Translations under genes and position numbers: made by a program
The notes under the pieces: generated by a model
What the model was told of the DNA's origin: nothing
The model's database searches: none
The model's input: the letters and a program-made list of their open reading frames with translations, nothing else
From: Betaproteobacteria bacterium
Lineage (GTDB): Bacteria; Pseudomonadota; Gammaproteobacteria; Burkholderiales; SG8-41
Direction of reading: 5' to 3'
Assembly: GCA_021300125.1 (NCBI GenBank)
Contig: JAJTHX010000067.1
Location: 1-8,007, forward strand
Length of the DNA: 8,007 nucleotides
Shown: piece after piece, positions 1 through 5,804 of the stretch
Position numbering within the stretch: the stretch's first letter is position 1
Layout of the letters: every line of letters begins with the position of its first letter

Positions 1-435
1 CGCGGTGAGCTTCCGGCCGAGCGCGCATCGATGCAGGGCATCAAGGCCTGGGCCCAGCAAAACCCGGCGAAACTGCGTGCGGTACTCGAGCATAATCCCC
101 GTTACGTGTTTTTTCGCGAACAGCCGCCTGGGCTTGATGGCCCGCTCGGCGCGCAGGGAGTGCCCCTGACCCCGCGCCGCTCGATAGCCGCCGATCCGCA
201 TTTCGTGCCGCTGGGCGCGCCGGTATTCCTCGCCACGACCTGGCCGCTGTCGAACCGCCCGCTCCACCAGCTGATGCTGGCGCAGGACACCGGCTCGGCC
301 ATTCGCGGAGCGGTGCGCGCGGACTTTTTCTGGGGTTATGGCGACGAGGCGGGCAGCGAGGCCGGCCGCATGAAACAGCGACTGCGGATGTGGGTACTGC
401 TGCCCCGGGGCTACCCGCTGAACGGCCTCGAATAA
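1..435 (+). CDS. mltA: MltA membrane-bound lytic murein transglycosylase A, C-terminal part (5' truncated by window)
   Basis: MltA cleaves the MurNAc-GlcNAc bond of peptidoglycan with formation of 1,6-anhydromuropeptides, normally as an outer-membrane lipoprotein facing the periplasm. The frame is open from base 1 (144 codons before TAA at 433-435), so the start, lipobox and most of the beta-barrel domain lie outside the window. What is visible is the C-terminal 3D domain. The segment AQDTGSAIRG followed by RADFFWGYG is its signature, and the Asp at nucleotides 286-288 matches the catalytic Asp of the DTGGAI motif in the E. coli enzyme. The AG-x-MK run followed by LLP near the end is also typical of the family C terminus. 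The gene converges on the GGDEF-EAL gene with 22 bp between the stop codons. Identification is secure; only start and full length are unknown. Confidence 0.93.
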   Translation, partial: RGELPAERASMQGIKAWAQQNPAKLRAVLEHNPRYVFFREQPPGLDGPLGAQGVPLTPRRSIAADPHFVPLGAPVFLATTWPLSNRPLHQLMLAQDTGSAIRGAVRADFFWGYGDEAGSEAGRMKQRLRMWVLLPRGYPLNGLE

Positions 436-436
436 G

Positions 437-454
437 GCCGCAGCGCCCCGCGGC
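437..454. terminator. Small GC hairpin between convergent genes, possible weak bidirectional terminator
   Basis: GCCGC (437-441) pairs with GCGGC (450-454) around an 8-nt loop, in the 22-bp gap between the convergent stop codons of mltA and the GGDEF-EAL gene. The position suits a shared terminator. The stem is only 5 bp and neither strand has a U-run after it, so intrinsic termination is uncertain. Confidence 0.25.
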
Positions 455-457
455 AAC

Positions 458-2212
458 TCACAGATCGGACAGGCGCAGCTTGGCGAGGCCGGCCCCGCTC
501 CGCTCGAACTGCAGGATGGCCTCGGCGGTCAGCGGCTCGCTGACATGCGCGCCCTGCACGCGTTCGCAGCCCAGCCCGAGAAGGGCAATCACGGTCTGAC
601 CGTCGTTGACGCCTTCGGCGGTCACCCGCAGCCCAAGATCGCGGGCAAGACGCACCATCGCCTTCACCAGCCGCGCATTGGATTCCGAGCGTTGCATGCC
701 GGAGACAAAGCGCGCGCTGAGCTTCAGCTCGTCGAAGGGTAGCCGGGCAAGGTTACCGAGGGAGGACGCGCCGGTGGCAAAGCCCTCAATGCCAAGGCGC
801 AAACCCATGCGCTTGAGTCTGGCGAGCACCTGCTGCACCGGCTCCAGTGCTTCCGCGATCGCAGACTCGTGCAGCCCGATCACCAGCCGTCCCGGCGGCA
901 CACCCCAGATGCGCAATGCACGTTCGATGAATTCCGGAAAATCGGGCTGCATCAGTCCGCTCGCCGAGAGCTTGAGGCCGAACTTGCACTGGAGCCCTGC
1001 GCGCGCGAACTCGGCGCTCTGGCGCAGGGCGTTGTTGAATATCCACCAAGTCAGCTCACGCGAGATGCCTGCGGTTTCCGCCGTCTGCATCGCCTCTGCC
1101 TCGCCGACTTCGCCGAGCTCTGCATCATTCCAGCGCAGCAGGCATTCGAGGCCTCCAATGCGCCCCGACTCTGCATCCAGCTGGGGCTCGAAGGCAAGCT
1201 CGAGCGTCCCCTGTTCAAGGGCCGTACGCAGCCGCGCTTCCAGCCGCATCTGCCGGGCCTCGACTTCGCCCTGTGCAGGGTCATAGACGGCGGTGCGGTC
1301 CGCCGAGCCGCGGGCGGCACGCTCGGCGAGCTTGGCGTTACGCACCAGCGTCTGCGCATCCTCGCCGTGCTCAGGATAGACGGCGATGCCGATGACCGCG
1401 TCAGTGTCATAAGTGCGGTCACCCAGCGGGATCGGCGCCTGCAGCGCGCCCAGAACCTTGTTTGCGGCGAGTATTGCCACGCCCTCGCCTGCAATGCGCG
1501 GCAGAAGGCAGGCAAACTGGTCGCGGCTGACGCGGCCGAGCTGGTCCTGCTTGCGCAGCACCCCTTCGCGAATGCGCCGGGTCAGCTGCAGCATGAAAGC
1601 CTCGCCTTTCTGCATGCCGAGCTGACGGTCCAGCTGCTCGGTCTTGCCGACCTGCAGCAGCAGCAAGGCAAGACTCTTGCCCTCCTGCTTGTGATTTTCG
1701 ATGGTGTTACGGAACAGTTCCATGAAGGCGGCGTATTCAGGCGTGGGCAGGATGCGCACGACACCGCCCTCGTCCTGCTTGCCCGAGACCAGCGAAGCAA
1801 GCAGCGCAAGCTGGAGGAAATTGAAACCCTGCAGCGCGAGCAGCGCCTCGCCGCAGCGCTGCGGATCATCCGCATACAGGCGCAACGCGCCCCGGGTCAG
1901 CGCCGCCTGCAGCCGCTGGCAGTCGCGGCGCATGCGCTCCAGCGGCTCCTGCTCCGCACCCAGCGCCCATTCGCCGAGGGCCCGCTGCATCGCCACGGGA
2001 TCCGCGCCCGCCAGCGCGGTTTCGAGTCCTCCGGGCGCCGGCACGAAGAGGTCGGGCGCGCGCTCGCCCACCTCACGGTAAAGCGCCGACACCGTGGCCA
2101 GGGTGTCATTGCAGACACCGAACTCCTCGGCAAGCCGCGCGCACAGGGCCTCGAGGCTGGCCGTGGTTTCCGCCGGCTCAGAGGAAGAATTCGGAGGGAT
2201 CGATGGGGACAC
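458..2212 (-). CDS. Degenerate GGDEF-EAL protein (SRDQF / ECL), likely non-catalytic c-di-GMP receptor or adaptor
   Basis: The 584-aa protein has a helical N-terminal region of no recognised family (about 1-165), a GGDEF-like domain (about 170-310) and an EAL-like domain (about 325-575). There is no signal peptide or membrane segment, so it is probably cytoplasmic. The diguanylate cyclase signature reads SRDQF (229-233) instead of GGDEF, which should abolish cyclase activity. In the EAL domain the motif is ECL (E356). E449, K497 and the AEG glutamate E533 remain. The NLS asparagine is K414, the DDFGTG aspartates are E476/G477, and the Gln of the usual YQP is Glu. Loss of these metal and substrate ligands argues against phosphodiesterase activity. 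The start is GTG at 2212 with GGAG seven bases upstream, inside the end of the HD-GYP gene (35-bp overlap), implying translational coupling. Family assignment is firm; the inactive reading is inference from motifs. Confidence 0.9.
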   Translation of the reverse strand: MSPSIPPNSSSEPAETTASLEALCARLAEEFGVCNDTLATVSALYREVGERAPDLFVPAPGGLETALAGADPVAMQRALGEWALGAEQEPLERMRRDCQRLQAALTRGALRLYADDPQRCGEALLALQGFNFLQLALLASLVSGKQDEGGVVRILPTPEYAAFMELFRNTIENHKQEGKSLALLLLQVGKTEQLDRQLGMQKGEAFMLQLTRRIREGVLRKQDQLGRVSRDQFACLLPRIAGEGVAILAANKVLGALQAPIPLGDRTYDTDAVIGIAVYPEHGEDAQTLVRNAKLAERAARGSADRTAVYDPAQGEVEARQMRLEARLRTALEQGTLELAFEPQLDAESGRIGGLECLLRWNDAELGEVGEAEAMQTAETAGISRELTWWIFNNALRQSAEFARAGLQCKFGLKLSASGLMQPDFPEFIERALRIWGVPPGRLVIGLHESAIAEALEPVQQVLARLKRMGLRLGIEGFATGASSLGNLARLPFDELKLSARFVSGMQRSESNARLVKAMVRLARDLGLRVTAEGVNDGQTVIALLGLGCERVQGAHVSEPLTAEAILQFERSGAGLAKLRLSDL

Positions 2213-3422
2213 TGCCCTGCTCCAGGGTGCGCTTGATGCGGTAGGGGACGCCCGATGCGGCTTTGGGTTGCTGCATCAGGTCGAGGATCAGTTGCGGTCT
2301 CAGGGGATTGCCCTTGGCATCCAGCACCACCATCACGCGCGGCAGCAGGCGCCGCGCCAGGTTCTGGGCGATGACAATGCCAACCTCGCCGGAATTCAGT
2401 TCGACCAGAGAGCCCACCGGAAAAATGCCAATGCACTGGACGAACTGCTCCACCAGCGGCCCGTCGAACAGGATGTTGCGCGAGTTGTAGAGCTGGTTGA
2501 GCGCGTTCGAAGGCGAGTAGACCTCGCCGTAGGGTCGGTTGTGGATCATCGCGTCGAAGCAGTCGACCAGCCCGGCAATCGAGCCGAACAGTCCGATCTG
2601 GTCCCCTTTGAGGCCCTGAGGATAGCCGCTGCCGTCATAGCGTTCGTGATGCAGCGATGCCAGTGCCGGGAGTTCCGGCGGCAGGCCGGGGGTGGCGCGC
2701 AAGATCGCCGCTGAATGCGCAATGTGGCTGCGGCAGACCATGACTTCGGCCTTGGTCAGCAGCCCGTCCTTGTGAGCGACCTCTTCCGGTATCGCGGTCA
2801 TGCCCACATCCTGCAGCAAGCCCAGCATGCACAGCAGGTCGAGCTGCTCCCGCGGCAGCTGCAGGAAGCGGCCGAAGGTCAGCATGTAGATGGATACGCT
2901 GAACGCGCGGTCCAGGGCATGCGTGCCTGTTTCCTTGAGTTTGGCGAGCAGCATCATGGCATCGGGGTTGCGCACCACGCTGTCGGTCATGCTGGTGACC
3001 GCTTCCTGCACCCTCGTTGCATCGAGCGCCTTGCCGGCTTCGATATTGCTCATCATTTCCTTGAGCACCGCCTCGGCCTGCTTCTGGGCGGTCTTGGCAA
3101 CCGGCAACTCCTCGTTAACGGTCGACTGCTGACGGTAGGTGACGCGGGTCTTGATCGTGGTGAGCACACTGGGACCCAGCGGCGGCAGCATACGCGGCGG
3201 CCCGCCGAGATCGCCGGCCTGCAGCTGGCTGCGGTCGGGCAGGTCTGGCCCCTTGTCGAGGTCAATGTAGACCTTCTTGCAGTATTTCTTCAGCGCCTCG
3301 AGTTGCTTGTCGGTGTTCAGCACGAAACCCTGGTACAAGAATGGGGTTTCCGTCCACGGACGATCCAGTTCGGCAATGAACACACCGAACTCTAGTTGAT
3401 CAACGGAGACTTCTTTTTTCAC
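2178..3422 (-). CDS. DUF3391 / degenerate HD-GYP domain protein (QD-GYP)
   Basis: The 414-aa cytoplasmic protein carries an N-terminal DUF3391-type domain (about 1-90; VDQLEFGVFI, then LEALKKYCKKVYID) and an HD-GYP domain (about 165-300), followed by the C-terminal segment usual in this architecture (FPVGSLVELNSGEVGIV). HD-GYP proteins normally hydrolyse cyclic di-GMP at a two- or three-metal centre. Here the HDxGK motif reads QDVGM (204-208), and the earlier helix histidine that precedes VxVS is Arg172. Asp205, His233, His258, His259 and Asp287 are kept, as is RYDGSGYP (261-268). Two metal ligands and the conserved Lys are thus lost, so catalysis is doubtful while fold and GYP surface remain. 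The start is GTG at 3422, chosen because MKKEVSVDQL matches the usual family N terminus and no earlier start exists in frame before a TGA at 3510-3512. No good Shine-Dalgarno is visible. The next gene overlaps its 3' end by 35 bp. Confidence 0.92.
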   Translation of the reverse strand: MKKEVSVDQLEFGVFIAELDRPWTETPFLYQGFVLNTDKQLEALKKYCKKVYIDLDKGPDLPDRSQLQAGDLGGPPRMLPPLGPSVLTTIKTRVTYRQQSTVNEELPVAKTAQKQAEAVLKEMMSNIEAGKALDATRVQEAVTSMTDSVVRNPDAMMLLAKLKETGTHALDRAFSVSIYMLTFGRFLQLPREQLDLLCMLGLLQDVGMTAIPEEVAHKDGLLTKAEVMVCRSHIAHSAAILRATPGLPPELPALASLHHERYDGSGYPQGLKGDQIGLFGSIAGLVDCFDAMIHNRPYGEVYSPSNALNQLYNSRNILFDGPLVEQFVQCIGIFPVGSLVELNSGEVGIVIAQNLARRLLPRVMVVLDAKGNPLRPQLILDLMQQPKAASGVPYRIKRTLEQGSVPIDPSEFFL

Positions 3423-3480
3423 TAGTGGACGGAACGGCTGCGGAGGGGGGGCGGCGCCGTTGGCGGATTGTCCTGCCGCG

Positions 3481-3506
3481 GCGGTTCGGGCACAAGCCGG
3501 AACCGC
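3481..3506. other. Strong interrupted hairpin in the MBL / HD-GYP intergenic gap
   Basis: GCGGTTC (3481-3487) pairs with GAACCGC (3500-3506). After one G-G mismatch on the plus strand (C-C in the leftward transcript), GGC pairs with GCC around a 4-nt loop. That gives ten base pairs in 26 nt, beginning 3 nt after the MBL-gene stop codon. No U-tract follows in the leftward direction, so it is not a textbook terminator. Attenuation, mRNA processing or 3'-end protection are possible roles. Confidence 0.5.
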
Positions 3507-3509
3507 GCC

Positions 3510-4280
3510 TCAGAACTCGAAGACCTGGTTGTTTTGGAGCAGCCGGGGCGGCACCGGAGTTTCGAGTTCCTTGATTTCCTGCAACGTCAGCTCGATCTCG
3601 CTCGGCTTGAGGTGGGTGATGTAAACCTCGGCCTCACGCTTGAGCTTGGCCAGTTCCTCGCCCAGCATGGACGGACACAGATGCAGCGACAGCTCGGCAA
3701 GCCGCCGGTCCTTGTCGGAGAACGCGGTCTCGATGATCAGATACTTCAGATTCTCGATGCCGTTTACGATGTCCCACAGCGCGTCGTTGGGGCCGGTGTC
3801 GCCGCTGAACACCAGGCTGCCTTTGCCGCTGTCCAGCCAGTAACCGACCGCAGGTACCGTATGCACCGCGGGCAGCGCAGTGATGCGGCGGCCGCGACCA
3901 ATGTCAGTGACGTTGCCGACCGCGATTTCCTCGAAGCGCATGAACGGCTCCTGCGGCGTGGGAATCACGGTGAAGTCGGGCCAGATATCCCAGTTGAACA
4001 GGTTCTTCCTGAGAATCTCGATGGTTTGGGCGGTGGCATGCACGGTAAGCGGTTTGGTGCGCAGGCCACCGACCGAATCGAGCACGAAGGCGATCGAATC
4101 CACATGATCGAGATGGGAATGGGTGACGAAGACATGGTCGATCAGCATCAACTCGGGCAGCGACAGTTCGCCGACACCGGTGCCGGCATCGATCAGCACA
4201 TCCTGATCAACGAGAAAAGAGGTGGTGCGGTGCTGTTGCCCGCCAATGCTGCCGGAGCAGCCGAGGATGCGCAGGTGCAT
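3510..4280 (-). CDS. Metallo-beta-lactamase-fold hydrolase, class II 3',5'-cyclic-nucleotide phosphodiesterase-like
   Basis: This is a 256-aa cytoplasmic protein with no signal peptide. It opens with the strand MHLRILGCSGS and has the MBL metal motif HSHLDH (54-59). Other likely ligands are His140 (LPAVHTVP), Asp161 (FSGDTG) and His223 (YITHLKP); His200 lies in SLHL. HSHLDHVDSIAF resembles the class II cAMP phosphodiesterase signature, and similar proteins are often annotated as 3',5'-cyclic-nucleotide phosphodiesterases. Substrate is unproven: RNase Z-like or other phosphodiesterase activity is also possible. The frame is open upstream to 4589, but the extra 103 residues look non-coding. ATG at 4280 has AAGGGG six bases before it and starts exactly at the conserved fold, so it was preferred. 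Upstream is a 160-bp gap with an AT-rich repeat element; downstream is a hairpin and then the HD-GYP gene, suggesting it begins a signalling sub-operon. Confidence 0.88.
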   Translation of the reverse strand: MHLRILGCSGSIGGQQHRTTSFLVDQDVLIDAGTGVGELSLPELMLIDHVFVTHSHLDHVDSIAFVLDSVGGLRTKPLTVHATAQTIEILRKNLFNWDIWPDFTVIPTPQEPFMRFEEIAVGNVTDIGRGRRITALPAVHTVPAVGYWLDSGKGSLVFSGDTGPNDALWDIVNGIENLKYLIIETAFSDKDRRLAELSLHLCPSMLGEELAKLKREAEVYITHLKPSEIELTLQEIKELETPVPPRLLQNNQVFEF

Positions 4281-4373
4281 GCTCAACCCCTTTCGGCGGC
4301 CGGCACCTGCGGCATGGCGCAGGCGATAAATGTGGCGAAATCGGGCATGGCGGGCGGCTTGATTCGCGGCGAA

Positions 4374-4399
4374 TAACCCAAAATACAATTCTAACCCAA
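4374..4399. repeat. Paired 8-bp direct repeat TAACCCAA in the region upstream of the MBL gene
   Basis: TAACCCAA occurs at 4374-4381 and again at 4392-4399, 18 bp apart start to start, with an AT-rich 10-bp spacer. Read in the direction of the MBL gene this is TTGGGTTA-N10-TTGGGTTA, about 95-120 bp before its start codon and after the stop of the TonB-like gene. The low-GC patch contains -10-like hexamers (TAGAAT, TATTTT) but no convincing -35, so it is a candidate promoter or operator region only. Confidence 0.4.
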
Positions 4400-4440
4400 G
4401 GCCGGGATCATCCGCCCTGCCGACCGGTTCCTGGACCCGC

Positions 4441-5025
4441 TTATTCCCGCAGTTCAAGCAGGATGCGGGCTCTGACAGGACGCTCCTCACGCATCGCAGG
4501 GGAAAACAGCACGCCGGCGATACGCTCACGCCACTGCGGATCCAATGGGAAAGCGCCAGTGGCGACAGCCAGGTCCACCACATGGCCACGCGTATCGATG
4601 GTCAGCCAGAGGCGCAGGGTGTCGCCCTGCCAGCGCGGCAGCGGCTGCAAGGGCTGCGGGAAGCGGTCGAGTTCCCGAGCGGTATAGACGCGGCTGTCGG
4701 CACCGCCCTCGGCTTCAGCCCGGGCAGGGGCGTGGACGGTGTCGGCAGACGGCACATGCGCGCTCCGGGATGCGGCAGGCACCTGCTTTGCCGGCAACGC
4801 CAAGGGCTGGGGAATCCGCGGCTCCTGCCGGACTGGCTCAATCAGGGGCTCCAGAGCGGGTGGCGCCGCCCTGAGTTCGGCGTGCAGCGCGGACGCGGGA
4901 CGTGCCGCATCACCACCACCGCCGGAGAGTTCCAGCATGATCACGTGGACAAGCAGGGATGCCATCAACGCCAGCGTGGCCCTGTGCCAGTGCCGGGCCG
5001 GGGGATTCTGCAGGCTGCTCGCCAC
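4441..5025 (-). CDS. TonB-like energy transducer family protein (orphan)
   Basis: The 194-aa protein has a short N-terminal cytoplasmic stretch, one hydrophobic segment (about 15-33), a Pro/Ala-rich periplasmic linker (about 50-115) and a TonB-like C-terminal domain (about 118-194; LWLTIDTRGHVVDL, then LFSPAMREERPVRARILLE). The membrane segment contains Ser23-x3-His27, the same spacing as the functional Ser16/His20 pair of E. coli TonB. TonB proteins pass proton-motive energy from ExbB/ExbD to outer-membrane receptors, but no exbB, exbD or receptor gene is in the window, so its partner is unknown. The start is GTG at 5025 with GGAAA five bases upstream. The next in-frame ATG would cut into the membrane segment. 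It follows dsbC by only 12 bp, so the two are probably co-transcribed and translationally coupled. Sequence divergence from classical TonB makes a related periplasm-spanning role possible. Confidence 0.78.
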   Translation of the reverse strand: MASSLQNPPARHWHRATLALMASLLVHVIMLELSGGGGDAARPASALHAELRAAPPALEPLIEPVRQEPRIPQPLALPAKQVPAASRSAHVPSADTVHAPARAEAEGGADSRVYTARELDRFPQPLQPLPRWQGDTLRLWLTIDTRGHVVDLAVATGAFPLDPQWRERIAGVLFSPAMREERPVRARILLELRE

Positions 5026-5037
5026 GCCCGTTTCCGG

Positions 5038-5748
5038 TCAGCGCACGCCGGCCAGCGCCTGCTCGATCCGGTCAGCCGGCAAATAACCGCCGATCTGCTG
5101 GCCGTTGGCGAGGTAGACCGCGGGGGTTCCACGCACGCCAAACCGCTGGGCAAGCGCCTGGTTGTCTTCGATCGGCGTGGCACAGCTGCGCGGTGCAGCA
5201 GCGGGCGTCGCGGCACGATTCATCAGGTCATCCCAGGCCTTGGCACGGTCTTTGGCACACCACACCGCACGCGATTTCTCGTTGGAATCGGCGGAAAGTA
5301 TCGGCAACAGGAAAGTATAGACGGTGACGTCATTGAGCTTGTTCAGTTCCCGCTGCAGATCACGGCAGTAGCCGCAGTTGGGATCCTCGAAGGTATAGAT
5401 TACCCGGCGGCCGTTGCCGCGCACGCGCTTGATTGCGTTGCTCTGCGCCCTCGCCAGAGCAACCGTGGCGATCTGGTCGCGGCGCTCTCGCGTCAGGTTA
5501 CGTTCCTGGGCCGTGCGCAGGTCGAATAGGTTTCCGGTCATCAGCCAGGTCAGCTTTTCGTCGGTGTACACCACCTGACCGTCGAACACGACCTCGAACA
5601 CGCCCGGGAAAGGCGTGCGAGCGACCGATTCCACCTTCATGTCGGGAAAACGCGCCTGGAAACCCCGTTGCACGATGTCCTCATTCGCGGAGGCGGGCAG
5701 GCTCAAGACCAGAAGCAAACCGGCAAGGGCAATGCTGTGGTGTTTCAT
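5038..5748 (-). CDS. dsbC: DsbC-family periplasmic thiol:disulfide interchange protein (disulfide isomerase)
   Basis: DsbC rearranges wrong disulfides in exported proteins; it is a periplasmic homodimer kept reduced by DsbD. The 236-aa precursor begins with a signal peptide (MKHHSIALAGLLLVLSLPASA, cleavage probable around residue 21). It then has an N-terminal dimerisation domain (about 22-85; PGVFEVVFDGQVVYTDEK) and a thioredoxin fold with the canonical active site CGYC (125-128) and cis-proline loop RGTP (Pro209). A second cysteine pair, C164 and C189, corresponds to the structural disulfide of E. coli DsbC. The frame extends to 5805, but ATG at 5748 was chosen because it gives a clean signal peptide and has GGAAAG ten bases upstream. 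Length fits the family. It sits 56 bp after the hydroxylase gene and 12 bp before the TonB-like gene. DsbG is the main alternative, but the CGYC motif favours DsbC. Confidence 0.93.
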   Translation of the reverse strand: MKHHSIALAGLLLVLSLPASANEDIVQRGFQARFPDMKVESVARTPFPGVFEVVFDGQVVYTDEKLTWLMTGNLFDLRTAQERNLTRERRDQIATVALARAQSNAIKRVRGNGRRVIYTFEDPNCGYCRDLQRELNKLNDVTVYTFLLPILSADSNEKSRAVWCAKDRAKAWDDLMNRAATPAAAPRSCATPIEDNQALAQRFGVRGTPAVYLANGQQIGGYLPADRIEQALAGVR

Positions 5749-5764
5749 TTGAAGTCGTCTTTCC

Positions 5765-5779
5765 GCGGGCAATGCCCGC
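5765..5779 (-). promoter_or_regulatory. 6-bp GC hairpin abutting the dsbC ribosome binding site
   Basis: GCGGGC (5765-5770) and GCCCGC (5774-5779) are perfect complements around a 3-nt loop. In the leftward transcript the stem ends exactly where the GGAAAG Shine-Dalgarno (5764-5759) of dsbC begins. There is no U-tract, so a terminator is unlikely. It could tune ribosome access or mRNA stability between the hydroxylase gene and dsbC. Confidence 0.35.
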
Positions 5780-5804
5780 CAACAGGATGCCTTTTGCGCC
5801 GGCA

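Noticed and set aside
869..2236. 455-codon plus-strand open frame antisense to the GGDEF-EAL gene
   Set aside because: It is the shadow of the minus-strand gene in high-GC DNA; the protein is Arg/Gln/Ala-rich with no domain, while the opposite strand has a full GGDEF-EAL architecture.
3445..3451. Run of seven G as a phase-variation tract
   Set aside because: Short, outside coding sequence, in GC-rich DNA, and not placed between convincing promoter hexamers.
3468..4376. 302-codon plus-strand open frame over the MBL gene
   Set aside because: Antisense shadow without recognisable motifs; the minus strand encodes a complete MBL fold with all ligands.
4281..4589. N-terminal extension of the MBL protein to a start at 4589
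   Set aside because: It would overlap the TonB-like gene, has no conserved fold, and ATG 4280 has a good ribosome site at the family-typical start.
4582..5529. 315-codon plus-strand open frame across the TonB-like and dsbC genes
   Set aside because: It spans two well-supported minus-strand genes and shows no protein family features.
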